A stretch of 64,000 nucleotides of DNA from Paenibacillus polysaccharolyticus (GTDB lineage: Bacteria; Bacillota; Bacilli; Paenibacillales; Paenibacillaceae): contig NZ_FMVM01000014.1 in the NCBI RefSeq assembly GCF_900102085.1, positions 124,001 to 188,000 on the forward strand, read 5' to 3'. Each line of letters opens with the position of its first letter. The first letter of the stretch is position 1. The notes beneath the pieces were generated by a model. That model searched no databases. It was not told where the DNA came from and saw nothing but the letters and a program-made list of their open reading frames with translations. This document shows positions 17,064 to 26,289 of the stretch, piece by piece. Made by a program: the position numbers and the translations under genes.

Positions 17064-18098
17064 TTACCTGAAAGCCTTTAACATTAAAAACAATTGATTA
17101 TGAAAACGCACTTCATTCGTATAGATTTTTTTAATTAAACCAATGCACTTATCTATGATTTCCCCAGTGAACTTTTGGGACATGATGGCTTTATTCGAAT
17201 AGATCCTTACTGTCTTCCAGTCATGAATAATTTGGTCCAATAACGGGTCAAGTGTATGTTTTGCATGGATATGATCCATGTTGTACTTATAGAGAGTATT
17301 TAACCTGTATTTCTCAGCACATTTTCTATAAATCGTACTGCTCAGTGTTTCTATAATCGTTTCATTTTTTATAATGAGCTCATAATTTTCTGCGAGCAAC
17401 AGTATATTATTCAAACTTTCCGTTATTTCATTTTGATACCTACACATATTTTCTACGAATGTATTGATGGTTGTGTCTGCTGACTTCTTATTGTCCAAGA
17501 TCTCATGATTACCGGGGGGCACTAGCGCATATTCCCAAAAGTAGTCTGGCATCTTTACGTGTTCCGAAGTCATGCATGACGATTTAAATTCTGAAAATGG
17601 CAGAGAATATTGTCTATATTCCGTAATATCATCAACCGTATATATTTCCTCGTTCATAACATTGAAGCCATAGACAAAAACAGGGTGCAGTCCATGTTTT
17701 TTGTTATAATAAAAGTCTCTCCCGCGTTGATAAAATAAATCAATAAATATGGAAATCGGATGACCACTAGCAATAGAGCTTATGATCTCATCTTGTAACG
17801 TATCTAGTGCAGGAGATTTTTTACGAATAGAGATCCCCATCGCCTCAAGGATCTGATCTCCCTCCTCAAGATCCAACACTTCTAACTTGAAATATCCTCT
17901 TGTTTGTATTTTTTGTTCATTAAATCTATAAATACTAATGACATTATTCAAAATCGGCAACTCATCTTTTTTGAAATATCTGGCTAGCGTTAACCACAAA
18001 TTGTAGCCGCAATTAAAATAAGGAAAATTATGATGTGGAAACATTTTTGTCATGCCGTCGAAGGGCTGGAAGGTGTCCAGGGAAATCATTTCTTCCAT
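17064..18098 (-). CDS. BtrH-like transferase (butirosin H N-terminal domain), copy 2
   Basis: A 344-residue protein whose first 190 residues resemble the BtrH N-terminal domain, a papain/C39-like fold. In butirosin biosynthesis BtrH moves an acyl group from a carrier protein to the aminoglycoside. Candidate catalytic residues are Cys30 (FPYFNCGYN), His138 (LHPVFVYGFN) and Asp156 (YTVDD), in the order and spacing of the family. The C-terminal 150 residues are helical and rich in Asn, Lys and Ile. The gene is clearly more AT-rich than the neighbouring methyltransferase genes. The start at 18098 has AGGAG 9 bases upstream. It lies 3' of a MITE-like element that separates it from the rest of the operon. 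Its substrate is inferred only from the ACP genes in the same locus. Confidence 0.68.
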   Translation of the reverse strand: MEEMISLDTFQPFDGMTKMFPHHNFPYFNCGYNLWLTLARYFKKDELPILNNVISIYRFNEQKIQTRGYFKLEVLDLEEGDQILEAMGISIRKKSPALDTLQDEIISSIASGHPISIFIDLFYQRGRDFYYNKKHGLHPVFVYGFNVMNEEIYTVDDITEYRQYSLPFSEFKSSCMTSEHVKMPDYFWEYALVPPGNHEILDNKKSADTTINTFVENMCRYQNEITESLNNILLLAENYELIIKNETIIETLSSTIYRKCAEKYRLNTLYKYNMDHIHAKHTLDPLLDQIIHDWKTVRIYSNKAIMSQKFTGEIIDKCIGLIKKIYTNEVRFHNQLFLMLKAFR

Positions 18099-18118
18099 AC
18101 AATATTTCTCCTATACTA

Positions 18119-18278
18119 GGACGTGTCTTGAAACCTACTGAAGTGCATCTTTTACCGCCTTTTCGCCCCCTGCTACGTCACTTTCCCTTGACGTGCCCCG
18201 GCACGCCTGCGGAAAACTTCCTGGCTTGGAACGAAAATTCAGCAAAATCTGCCGCCTTCAGAGTTTTCAGACACGCCC
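18119..18278. mobile_element. MITE-like element, 160 bp
   Basis: Imperfect terminal inverted repeats bound this GC-rich block: GGACGTGTCTTGAAA on the left and, reading inward from the right, GGGCGTGTCTGAAAA. The interior includes CGTGCCCCGGCACG, itself a hairpin, and no coding capacity. The composition differs sharply from the AT-rich genes around it. No clear target-site duplication is seen. The termini recall IS1182-type ends from memory, which is unverified. It sits between the zinc-ribbon methyltransferase and the second BtrH-like gene, just upstream of that gene's ribosome binding site. Confidence 0.6.
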
Positions 18279-18302
18279 AAAATTATTGTTGATATTACGG
18301 CT

Positions 18303-19268
18303 TTATTCCCTCTTAACAAGGTTCATCATCCGGTATTGCCTCGTTCCAGCCTTCATCTCTTCATATTTCTTCGAGCCGGGCAATGCGATGAAATCATGAA
18401 TATCTCCAATACTCGTGCTCGCTTTGGCGTTGCTCGCAATCCCTTGTGTGCCAGTACGCTGCTTCGCACTCTCGTCACATGATAGAAGAACATTCGAAGT
18501 CACATCCTGATTACGGATTACAGACAGGCCTGCTTCCTCTAACAGTCTGACGTTCTGCGCTACCTGATCTCCCAGCATCAACTCCGTATACAGAAATACG
18601 CCGCCAACTCTCATGATCCGGTACACCTCTTCATAGAATTGTGATCGGTTCGGATAGGCATGTGCGGATTCTATATTTAACACCACATCGAAGCTCTCGT
18701 CTGCAAACGGTATATTCTCCGCATCGCCGACGAGATAGAAAGATTTCCCCCCTCGGGATTTGGCATTGCAATAGGCTATATTCGCCGGGCAGATGTCGAG
18801 ACCGACAATAGACAGCGGCTTGAAATATTTAGACAGAGCTGCTATGTTCCCTCCCCTGCCGCATCCGATGTCGATCACCTGCCGCTCCCGAATCTCCGTC
18901 CTGCCCACTGTCTCAAGCAGCAGCTTGACTGAGTTTCTATTCCATGCATCGCCCGGCTCGATCACCGCATGTTGCTCATTCTCGTATGGGACGTAACCAT
19001 AGTTTAAAAAGGTGGCGAATCGGCCTATACCGGACAGCGCAAGGGAGTCCGAAATCTCGCTATAATCCCGAATTTCAGCCTCTTTCCGGTTCCATTCGGA
19101 AGGGTGAGTAACCTGCTCACGCTGGTCAAGCATCGATACATAACGATCATCGATCGTATATACTGCGTTGCAGTTGCAGCATTGCAGCAACGCCTCCGAC
19201 TGGACAAGCACACCCTTACAGCTGGAGCATACCAACTTTGCATGCAGATGCTGTATCATGACTATCAC
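18303..19268 (-). CDS. Class I SAM-dependent methyltransferase with N-terminal zinc ribbon
   Basis: A 321-residue methyltransferase. Residues about 10-40 form a Trm112/RlmA-like zinc ribbon (LVCSSCKGVL...LQCCNCNAVY). The SAM-binding core follows at about 125: VIDIGCGRGGNIAAL, then VGLDICP, GDAENIPFADESFDVVLN and YRIMRVGGVFLY. The methyl acceptor is unknown; in this biosynthetic operon it is probably a pathway intermediate. The GTG at 19268 overlaps the TGA of the FkbM gene (GTGA), so translation is coupled; an ATG 9 bases further in is possible. Confidence 0.82.
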   Translation of the reverse strand: MIVMIQHLHAKLVCSSCKGVLVQSEALLQCCNCNAVYTIDDRYVSMLDQREQVTHPSEWNRKEAEIRDYSEISDSLALSGIGRFATFLNYGYVPYENEQHAVIEPGDAWNRNSVKLLLETVGRTEIRERQVIDIGCGRGGNIAALSKYFKPLSIVGLDICPANIAYCNAKSRGGKSFYLVGDAENIPFADESFDVVLNIESAHAYPNRSQFYEEVYRIMRVGGVFLYTELMLGDQVAQNVRLLEEAGLSVIRNQDVTSNVLLSCDESAKQRTGTQGIASNAKASTSIGDIHDFIALPGSKKYEEMKAGTRQYRMMNLVKRE

Positions 19269-20113
19269 CCAGCCGATATATGCATCTGATTCAACGCGTA
19301 CACATTGAAGTAATTGGGGATATTCAAGTCTTCGTAGTAATCGATCACAACATTGAAGCCGTTGGTTCGGAAGATGTTCTCAAGCCTGCTGATCTGTTCT
19401 CCGTCCAGTCCGTGTACCTCCATTACAATTTGCCTGATTTTGCCCCAATCCTCCGGCTCTATTCCTTCCAGCACCTCAAATTCACTTTTTTCCACGTCGA
19501 TTTTGAGCAGATCAATGGCGTTCATATCGTAATAATGGATCATTTCAGAGATCGTAGTTAGCTTACATCGATGGATTTGTTCATTCAGAAACTTCGGCGA
19601 CATCAGTTGATCCACAAACCGGTTTAACATGCGCGGGTCGTCGAAATGATCCCGGTAATGGTTGATTAACCCGTATCGGAGATCCTGATCGTGGTTCTCC
19701 CGGTATCTGATCTGGACAGAATCCGTGGACATCGTGGGGAAATAGGCAAACTCCGCTTCCTTGATCTCATTGGAAAGTCCGACGTTAACTGTTATTACGC
19801 GAGGCAGCGAGCTCGTATTCATCTCCAAGAGCTTAAACGTCGGAGGCAGTGGCTCAAAGGCATATACCCTGCAATTGCTCTTGCTGCTGACATACAGGGT
19901 GAACATGCCGATATTCGCACCAACGTCCATGACCGTGCCATGATCCGGGAGCGTAATCCCGTGTTTGAAATACATCTCCTTCTGGAAAATCTCGTTGTAG
20001 AGGAACTCGGTCTCGCCTTCGTTGTTTTGATAGATTTCGATCCCGTTGTGCAGCCGCTTCTTGGCAGTAGTCTCTGTCTGCGGCGAAAAGCTCTTGAACT
20101 CCATCTTGCTCAT
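19265..20113 (-). CDS. FkbM family methyltransferase
   Basis: A 282-residue methyltransferase of the FkbM type, which O-methylates hydroxyls in secondary metabolites and polysaccharides. The motif I region is VMDVGANIGMFTLYV, followed by VYAFEPLPPTFKLL and later IDLLKIDVEKSEFEVLEG and VMEVHG, all characteristic. The start at 20113 has GAGAGGGTGAAG upstream; an in-frame ATG at 20134 overlaps that sequence. It follows the second permease gene in the same operon and is coupled to the next methyltransferase by a 4-base overlap. The acceptor cannot be read from the sequence. Confidence 0.87.
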   Translation of the reverse strand: MSKMEFKSFSPQTETTAKKRLHNGIEIYQNNEGETEFLYNEIFQKEMYFKHGITLPDHGTVMDVGANIGMFTLYVSSKSNCRVYAFEPLPPTFKLLEMNTSSLPRVITVNVGLSNEIKEAEFAYFPTMSTDSVQIRYRENHDQDLRYGLINHYRDHFDDPRMLNRFVDQLMSPKFLNEQIHRCKLTTISEMIHYYDMNAIDLLKIDVEKSEFEVLEGIEPEDWGKIRQIVMEVHGLDGEQISRLENIFRTNGFNVVIDYYEDLNIPNYFNVYALNQMHISAG

Positions 20114-20151
20114 GCACTTCACCCTCTCAACCATTTGTTATTAGCATTTCT

Positions 20152-20964
20152 CTAACTGCTGGCACTCTCATAGTGTCTGACAGCCAGCTTCCAGAACAGC
20201 CTGACGACCAGAAGCGATATCACAGGAGCTACAAAAATCCATATCCCAAGGAAGAAGTCCAAGCGGTCGATCAAATAAATCGACGGCATGTTGGTAATAA
20301 ACAAGATAGGCACGACATACAGCCCTATCCTCTGTAGCCATTTGGGGTATATGTACATTGGCATATTGTTGAAATCCCAACACTTATCAATTATGTCAAA
20401 GATCGAACCGGACTTCACTGTCCAGAAAGCAAGAATTTGCGGAAGCAGAAGCACCGAGTAGGTCACGATCGTGCTACTCAAGATTACGCCGATATATCCA
20501 GCCACGTGCATGAAACTTGGCTCGATGCCAAGCCGCCGCCAAGCCACTACGATCATCGTGATCCCGGCGATCAGGTTCGGAATCGGGAACGCGTAGTTAA
20601 CGTTTCGGAATGAAATCATGAACTGCAGTGATAGCGGCTTCGTCATATACAAGTCCAGCGTTCCGTTGCGGATATGGCCGGAAAATCTATAAAAGTTATC
20701 CATAAACAATCCGGTATAGATTGCGATCATAATCGTATAGGTCCCGGTGAAGATCATCATCTGGTCAGGAGAAATTCCATTAATTTCGATCCCCAGCTGG
20801 AAAACGAAGATGACATAGATCAGCTTGGAAAACAGAAATACGGTCTCCATGATCAAACCGGAGTAGAAGTTCGCTTTGTATTCCATATAACCGACCAAAC
20901 TGTTCTTTGCGAAAATAAAAAACATACGTACGTGCTTCCGAATCTCACTCAAGCGGATACTCAC
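20152..20964 (-). CDS. ABC-2 type exporter permease (second subunit)
   Basis: A 270-residue integral membrane protein with about six hydrophobic segments, e.g. ANFYSGLIMETVFLFSKLIYV, QMMIFTGTYTIMIAIYTGLFM and FLGIWIFVAPVISLLVV. The block SGHIRNGTLDLYMTKPLSLQF is typical of the ABC-2 (DUF990-type) permeases that occur in pairs with a single ATPase. I take the GTG at 20964, with TTGGAGG 8 bases upstream; the TTG at 20979 is part of that ribosome binding site. With the adjacent permease and ATPase it forms a complete exporter, likely for the product of this locus. Confidence 0.85.
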   Translation of the reverse strand: MSIRLSEIRKHVRMFFIFAKNSLVGYMEYKANFYSGLIMETVFLFSKLIYVIFVFQLGIEINGISPDQMMIFTGTYTIMIAIYTGLFMDNFYRFSGHIRNGTLDLYMTKPLSLQFMISFRNVNYAFPIPNLIAGITMIVVAWRRLGIEPSFMHVAGYIGVILSSTIVTYSVLLLPQILAFWTVKSGSIFDIIDKCWDFNNMPMYIYPKWLQRIGLYVVPILFITNMPSIYLIDRLDFFLGIWIFVAPVISLLVVRLFWKLAVRHYESASS

Positions 20965-20968
20965 AGAT

Positions 20969-21778
20969 CTAACCTCCAACGGCTACATATTTCTTCATCC
21001 CGGAATCCCAAGCCAACTTGGAAATGACCAAAAGCACCGTTACCCAAACGGCCTGCAAGAGGAGCCCGCTCACGATCTCATGAACCTCCAAGCTCCCGAG
21101 GATGATCTTAACCGGGAAGAATACGACATACTGGAACGGTAAATAGCTGGAGATTGTGGCAAACGTATCTCCGAATATATTAAGCGGAAAGATGGCGCCG
21201 CTGAGCAGATAGACGCCTTGATTGAACGCGATATACACGCCCCAAACCTCAGTAATGATGAACGCGAGCGCACTAATCGAATAAAAAAGCAGGAAGTTGA
21301 TGAGCATTCCAAACAAAATACTAACCAGGAACATAACGATCTGCCCCACTCTAAGCTGAAACCCCCAAATCTGAGTAAACACGGTCATCAGTATGACGAA
21401 TAAGACAAGGACGACCCCGGTCTGAACCGTTTTCTCACCAAAGAAATTGCATATCCGATAGCTGAAATAATGAATGGGCTGAGCGATAAATTTGCTTAGT
21501 CCGCCCGTCTTGATGTCATTCGCGATCTCCCCCTCGAAGCCGGCAGAAACCAGCTTGGAGACGACGCCGGACAACACGGAATAAATGATGATCTGTGAAT
21601 ACGTATAGCCGTTAATAATCTCTTGCGGCGAACTGCGGAACACAGCTGTCCAGAGAAAGCATTGGACGAGTATGATAAAGCCGCCGCTGATAATGCCCAT
21701 CAGGAAATCGGTCCGGTACTCCATCGCGTTCTGAAGCGCAAGGATGTACGTCCTTTTATATTTCTGCAAGGCTTTCAT
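20969..21778 (-). CDS. ABC-2 type exporter permease (first subunit)
   Basis: A 269-residue permease with six predicted membrane helices. The N terminus ALQKYKRTYILALQNAMEYRTDFL and the block FEGEIANDIKTGGLSKFIAQPIHYF match the ABC-2 DUF990-like family and parallel the second permease. The ATG at 21778 overlaps the 3' end of the ATPase gene by 23 bases; in-frame starts further upstream at 21790 and 21838 give longer overlaps and less typical N termini. The start is therefore uncertain. Confidence 0.83.
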   Translation of the reverse strand: MKALQKYKRTYILALQNAMEYRTDFLMGIISGGFIILVQCFLWTAVFRSSPQEIINGYTYSQIIIYSVLSGVVSKLVSAGFEGEIANDIKTGGLSKFIAQPIHYFSYRICNFFGEKTVQTGVVLVLFVILMTVFTQIWGFQLRVGQIVMFLVSILFGMLINFLLFYSISALAFIITEVWGVYIAFNQGVYLLSGAIFPLNIFGDTFATISSYLPFQYVVFFPVKIILGSLEVHEIVSGLLLQAVWVTVLLVISKLAWDSGMKKYVAVGG

Positions 21779-22760
21779 GTCTGACCCCATCTTTCTGATA
21801 TAAGCTTTCGATGCCTCGCTCGACAGGTATATCTTCAACTGTGAAATCGAGGATCGGGAACCGGTCCAGTATCATTTTGGAAAGCCGCTGGAGGTCATGC
21901 TTGTCAATTTCCATGACGGCATTCATGCCGTCATGTTGAGTAATCGTGCCATAGTCGCTCAGCGCTTGCCTCGGCACTTCATCCGTAAATTGCAGCTTGA
22001 TAATCTTTTTGGCATGCAACAGCTCGTTCACACGCCGAAGATCGCCGTCGTATACGATCCTCCCCTGATTGATGATAATCGCTCGTTTACATAGATCCTC
22101 AATATCCGCCATGTAGTGGCTTGTCAGAATGACCGTTGCCTTCGTCTGCTCGTTATAATCCTTCAGAAACTCCCGAATGCGTTTTTGCGAGATCAGATCG
22201 AGTCCGATTGTAGGCTCATCCAGGAAAATCACCTTGGGCCGGTGAATGAGCGACGCAATAAGTTCCATCTTCATCCGTTCCCCCAGCGAGAGTCTCCGCA
22301 CCTGAATATTAAGCAGATCTTTAACATCAAGCATCTCCGTAAGCTCATCAAGAACAAGGTTGTAGGGCTTATCCTCGACCTCATAAATGCATTTGTTCAG
22401 GTACAACGATTCGTTCGCCGGTAAATCCCACCACAACTGTGATTTCTGTCCCATCACGATTGAGAACTGCATCTTGAATTCTTTTTTTCGTTCCCAAGGG
22501 ACATAGCCCAATACCTTCGCTTGCCCGCTTGTCGGATACAAGATGCCGGACAGCATCTTAAGCGTAGTTGTTTTGCCAGAACCGTTCGGGCCTAAAAATC
22601 CGACCATCTCACCCTGCTCGATTACAAGGGATATTTCGCTAACCGCTTCTTTGATCAGTGATTTCCGCCTCACTAAATTTTTGAGCGATTTTTTGAGCCC
22701 CAGTTCTTTCTCGTAATACTTGAAGCTTTTGGATAACCCCTCCATCTGGATAATACTCAC
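21756..22760 (-). CDS. ABC transporter ATP-binding protein (NatA-like)
   Basis: A 334-residue ATPase. Walker A is GFLGPNGSGKTTTLKML, the signature is LSLGERMKMEL, Walker B is VIFLDEPTIGLD, and the H-loop is LTSHYMADIE. The C-terminal extension of about 90 residues is usual for ATPases paired with two ABC-2 permeases. It provides energy for export, probably of the natural product made by the surrounding genes. The start is GTG with GAGGTG 8 bases upstream. It is followed by the two permease genes with an overlap. Confidence 0.92.
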   Translation of the reverse strand: MSIIQMEGLSKSFKYYEKELGLKKSLKNLVRRKSLIKEAVSEISLVIEQGEMVGFLGPNGSGKTTTLKMLSGILYPTSGQAKVLGYVPWERKKEFKMQFSIVMGQKSQLWWDLPANESLYLNKCIYEVEDKPYNLVLDELTEMLDVKDLLNIQVRRLSLGERMKMELIASLIHRPKVIFLDEPTIGLDLISQKRIREFLKDYNEQTKATVILTSHYMADIEDLCKRAIIINQGRIVYDGDLRRVNELLHAKKIIKLQFTDEVPRQALSDYGTITQHDGMNAVMEIDKHDLQRLSKMILDRFPILDFTVEDIPVERGIESLYQKDGVRHESLAEI

Positions 22761-22792
22761 TTGCGCACCTCATTTATGTGAATTTAGTATCG

Positions 22793-23971
22793 TTATACAC
22801 CATGCAAATGCAAGACACTGCACTTGGAACAAGCCGGTGTCAGTCGTTCATCCATCATTTCCCTTATCCTTCTGTAGGTCATGCTATGCCATAATTCCTG
22901 TACAGACGTATCATGTAATTTGCCGATCTCGAACTCCTTGAAAAATTTGCATGCGATAATTGTTCCGTCGGGCGTAATGTCCATCCGGTTCGAGAGAGCC
23001 AGGCACTTCTTGTTCATCGTACCTTTGCCCTTCACCTCTTTGCCGAGCACGAAATCTTCAATCTGGTCATGATCCAGATTCGGCTGGTAGCGTAAACGCA
23101 TTTTCCAGACCCGATTATTCACCCGGTCCAACTCGCTCATCAAAGCAGGGATACGATCCGGATCAAGCTTGTAGTTAAAGGCGTGCCAGCTTCGTTCGCC
23201 CTTGTGCTCGCTCGCCGGAAGGAAGTCGAACTTCTCGTCAAAGTAATTGTCCATTCCCTGCGTGCATTCGTCCGAGATGTACCACGGGAAGCAGACCATG
23301 ACCATATCTACACCGACGCCCTCCAGAAAGTCCAGCAGATCGTAAAGCTTGTCAGTCATACCATCGTTAACGACGGTATGGATCGTAATTTTGCCCTTGA
23401 ACCGGTTTTCCTTGCGCAGCTCGACCAGCTTCCGGATCGCATCGATCGCCTTGCTGAATACCCCTTTGCCGCGAAGCGCATCATTCTCTTCTTCGAATCC
23501 ATCAAGCGCAATGAGCAGCTCCAGGTTGTCGGAGATTCTCAGCAAGGCGTCCAGCTTTCGCTCGATCAGCACCGCGTTCGTACAGATCGTCGTCTCACGA
23601 GGATGGGCTTCAAGCAAATCGGCTAAACGGTCGAAATGGCTGTATACGAGCGGCTCGCCGCCCCAGATATAGAGCCTCGACTTGGCTGGTTCCGTCTCAA
23701 GGATCAGCTTCTCCAGTAGCCCGTAGTCGAGCTGTTCGCGTTGCTGCTCCGGTGTCATGAAGTGATGGTAGCCGGTGTCATTCCATTGATAGCAATGTTT
23801 GCAGCGCAAGTTGCATTGGTTCGTCAGTTTAATCCCGACCGACTCTGGCAACGGTGTCGCGTAACCCGCTATTTTCTCCATGTTCCGCTTGGTTTCCACC
23901 GTATTCTTGATCGTACGTTTCAATATTTGCAGATCCTTAGCAGAATGCTTAATCTCAGATTTCGGATTCAT
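22793..23971 (-). CDS. Radical SAM/SPASM enzyme 2
   Basis: A 392-residue radical SAM protein. The 4Fe-4S/SAM motif is CNLRCKHC (Cys53, Cys57, Cys60). GGEPLVYSHF is the SAM-binding GGE region. The C terminus carries further Cys residues (KCLALSNRMDITPDGTIIACKF, PACSKCSVLHLHG), which fits a SPASM or twitch auxiliary-cluster domain. Such enzymes modify peptides or small substrates (C-C, C-S or C-N bonds, dehydrogenation, epimerisation). The gene is close to a second, clearly different radical SAM gene. The start has AGAAGGG 10 bases upstream. No obvious precursor-peptide recognition (RRE-like) domain is seen. Confidence 0.85.
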   Translation of the reverse strand: MNPKSEIKHSAKDLQILKRTIKNTVETKRNMEKIAGYATPLPESVGIKLTNQCNLRCKHCYQWNDTGYHHFMTPEQQREQLDYGLLEKLILETEPAKSRLYIWGGEPLVYSHFDRLADLLEAHPRETTICTNAVLIERKLDALLRISDNLELLIALDGFEEENDALRGKGVFSKAIDAIRKLVELRKENRFKGKITIHTVVNDGMTDKLYDLLDFLEGVGVDMVMVCFPWYISDECTQGMDNYFDEKFDFLPASEHKGERSWHAFNYKLDPDRIPALMSELDRVNNRVWKMRLRYQPNLDHDQIEDFVLGKEVKGKGTMNKKCLALSNRMDITPDGTIIACKFFKEFEIGKLHDTSVQELWHSMTYRRIREMMDERLTPACSKCSVLHLHGV

Positions 23972-24013
23972 ATCAACACACCCTTCTTAAACGTAATAGG
24001 TCATTCACATGAA

Positions 24014-25102
24014 TCAGTAGATATAATACCTTGAACAAGCCGTACAAATCGGAAGCATATTTTTTTTCATATACGCGCGATACTCTTTGTAATTGTCACT
24101 GCGCCAGATATCCAGCAAATTCTCTTCGTTCACGTTGCCGAAGGTCAAATCATAGAAGGCATGGCAGGGCGAAACATCACCTCTTGCCGTAATCTCCGCA
24201 TAAGTCCATGGAAGGGAGCAGCGTTTTCGTTTATCCGCCATCTGATGGAATTGTCCCGAGAAATAATTATGCAAATTTTCTTCATCTATCGTCTTCGGAT
24301 AGGTAATCACATCAATACTGTTTTTCAAGCAATACTCTTTAACTTTATTGAGCTGTCTCGTCAATTCGGGAATATCGATCTGGCTGAACGAACTATTGTC
24401 TTTCCAGACCATCCCCTTGGCATACGGAGCTTCATGCACGCCGAATTCCTCACGAAGAACCTCCACATATTGGGCATACTGCTCTTCCGTGGCATAGAGC
24501 TGCACTTCCATGCTGATATGGTCCAACATCGACAAGTCCATATGCTTAAAGAAAAATTCCTCGACGTACATATAGGTCAAGGGTGTAATGATAAAGGATA
24601 CACCCATCTTCGGAAATTGCTTGCCTTTGCTTTGCCGGAGCTCATAGAGCTTCTCGATTCCTTTGATTACTTTCTTGAATACGCCTTTGCCCCTCTGCCT
24701 GTCGTTGATTTCCTCAGGGCCGTCGAGTGACACCCAGATCTTATTAGGCGGAGTCTCGACTAACATCTCGGCATGCTTCTCAAGCAGTGTGCCGTTCGTG
24801 GGGAAGTCCGCTATGCTTCCATAATGATTGATCATGGCGAGAATATCGCTCAGCCAAGGGTACATCAGCGGCTCGCCGCCGAAGAAATCGTAATATGGCT
24901 TGCCGGGGCTGCACTCGATAATGATCTTTTTGATCAGCTCCGGGTCCAGCTGCGCTAATGTTTTTTTGCTTTTGTAGGGCCCTTCGAGTCCCCATTCATA
25001 ACACATCTTACATCGTAAATTGCACTCCTCTAGCAGCTGCAAGACGATCCATCTCGGATAGCTCACCGTATCCTTGGCAACACTCAATTTACTTAAGCTC
25101 AT
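24014..25102 (-). CDS. Radical SAM/SPASM enzyme 1
   Basis: A 362-residue radical SAM enzyme with the canonical CNLRCKMC motif (Cys27, Cys31, Cys34), FFGGEPLMYPWL, FPTNGTLLEKH and WVSLDGPEEINDRQRGKGVF. C-terminal cysteines KRCSLPWTYAEITARGDVSPCHAF and PICTACSRYY mark a SPASM domain. Butirosin biosynthesis also uses a twitch/SPASM-type radical SAM dehydrogenase (BtrN), but I cannot say this is its orthologue. The start has AGAAGGGG 8 bases upstream. It lies between the glycosyltransferase-like and second radical SAM genes in one transcription unit. Confidence 0.87.
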   Translation of the reverse strand: MSLSKLSVAKDTVSYPRWIVLQLLEECNLRCKMCYEWGLEGPYKSKKTLAQLDPELIKKIIIECSPGKPYYDFFGGEPLMYPWLSDILAMINHYGSIADFPTNGTLLEKHAEMLVETPPNKIWVSLDGPEEINDRQRGKGVFKKVIKGIEKLYELRQSKGKQFPKMGVSFIITPLTYMYVEEFFFKHMDLSMLDHISMEVQLYATEEQYAQYVEVLREEFGVHEAPYAKGMVWKDNSSFSQIDIPELTRQLNKVKEYCLKNSIDVITYPKTIDEENLHNYFSGQFHQMADKRKRCSLPWTYAEITARGDVSPCHAFYDLTFGNVNEENLLDIWRSDNYKEYRAYMKKNMLPICTACSRYYIY

Positions 25103-25129
25103 CGCATTACCCCTTCTGCCATTGATATC

Positions 25130-26245
25130 TTAGCTCTTCGTTAACGCAACCCTTGAACAATAGTGATCCACATAATTCGTCCGTTCACCGGGTCTGTTCT
25201 TGATCGCTTGATGCATCTCCTTAAGGATATCTACAGAAAAATCCATCTCTCGCCACTTCTCGTAGCGTATTCCAAATCCAAGCGACTCCCACAATTCCAG
25301 ATTGCTAAGCTCATGACTGCCGAACGGCTCCAGAAGAATAAGAGGCGTTTCGGAGGCAAGCGAGTCGATCAATGTGCCCGCTCCCGGCTTGGCCACGATA
25401 GCCATCGCCTCAGAAGCGATGTCATATAACCAATGATGATCAGCCTCAGCGGTATATGAATTCGTATCTTCTCCTGCTATTTCAATGTATGGCGGAAATT
25501 CGTGCAGACCGTTCGCGCTCTTCACCCAAGAACACCATTCCGGATCGTTCATCCAATATCGGTGATCGGGATCGGGCTTCGCTTCCTTCCAGTCGTAAGC
25601 TACAATATCAAGCCCATAGTTATGACTGGCAAGCTCTGGAATTGTACTTTGATAAGTGCCCATCCCCCAACCGCCGCCATGAACAACAAGCCGCCGCTTC
25701 CTTGATTCGAAAGGCAGTGTCGTACCAGGAAGAACCGGGATTTCGTATCGAATTGCCATCTTATCGGTGTCATAGAGACAAGCATTGTAATAATGCTCGT
25801 CATACCGGGGATGAAACTTCTTCAGGCTCTTCCAGGACGGAGCCAGATCTGAATCGACGTAGAGCAGGTCTACATGAATCGGATTCGGCAACATCTTCTC
25901 CCTATACAAATCCAGAATATAGATCCAGTGTCCGGATAGCGATATGAATTCGTAGCGTTCTTCCGCTTTCCAGGTCTCCAGCAATAGCTCAACCTGGGCA
26001 TAATCTATACTATTGCGGATATCCATCGGCATGCGAGCCGAAATATTGGCAAGTGCGAAATTACTGTGGTAAGCCGTCCTGCTATCTGCAATATGCTCCC
26101 TCTTGTCGTGCTCCAAAAAGCTTTCGAACACGAGCACTTCCGCCTTGATATCCCTTTTCCCGAACTCGCTTGCAGCTAACAGGCCGGGAATATAGAACCC
26201 CAGACCGAAACCCGAGCATAGAATCGTTACTTTACGCTTCCCCAT
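25130..26245 (-). CDS. GT-B fold glycosyltransferase-like protein
   Basis: A 371-residue protein. The N terminus KRKVTILCSGFGLGFYIPGLLAA resembles the first Rossmann strand of MurG/UGT-type GT-B enzymes. Near the C terminus, EAMAIVAKPGAGTLIDSLAS followed by PLILLEPFGSHELSNLELWESLGFG matches the nucleotide-sugar binding region of that fold. No acceptor can be inferred. I choose the ATG at 26245 with GGAGGAAGAG 9 bases upstream; a longer in-frame ATG at 26290 overlaps the ATP-grasp stop (TGATG) but has no ribosome binding site. If active, it would glycosylate the pathway product. A non-sugar-transferring role is possible because the family is divergent here. Confidence 0.6.
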   Translation of the reverse strand: MGKRKVTILCSGFGLGFYIPGLLAASEFGKRDIKAEVLVFESFLEHDKREHIADSRTAYHSNFALANISARMPMDIRNSIDYAQVELLLETWKAEERYEFISLSGHWIYILDLYREKMLPNPIHVDLLYVDSDLAPSWKSLKKFHPRYDEHYYNACLYDTDKMAIRYEIPVLPGTTLPFESRKRRLVVHGGGWGMGTYQSTIPELASHNYGLDIVAYDWKEAKPDPDHRYWMNDPEWCSWVKSANGLHEFPPYIEIAGEDTNSYTAEADHHWLYDIASEAMAIVAKPGAGTLIDSLASETPLILLEPFGSHELSNLELWESLGFGIRYEKWREMDFSVDILKEMHQAIKNRPGERTNYVDHYCSRVALTKS

Positions 26246-26289
26246 AAACTCTCTTCCTCCATCCATGGTTTCAAGCACTTCGGAATACA

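Noticed and set aside
19691..20155. A 154-codon plus-strand frame within the biosynthetic locus
   Set aside because: It is antisense to the FkbM methyltransferase gene, with no ribosome binding site and no motif.
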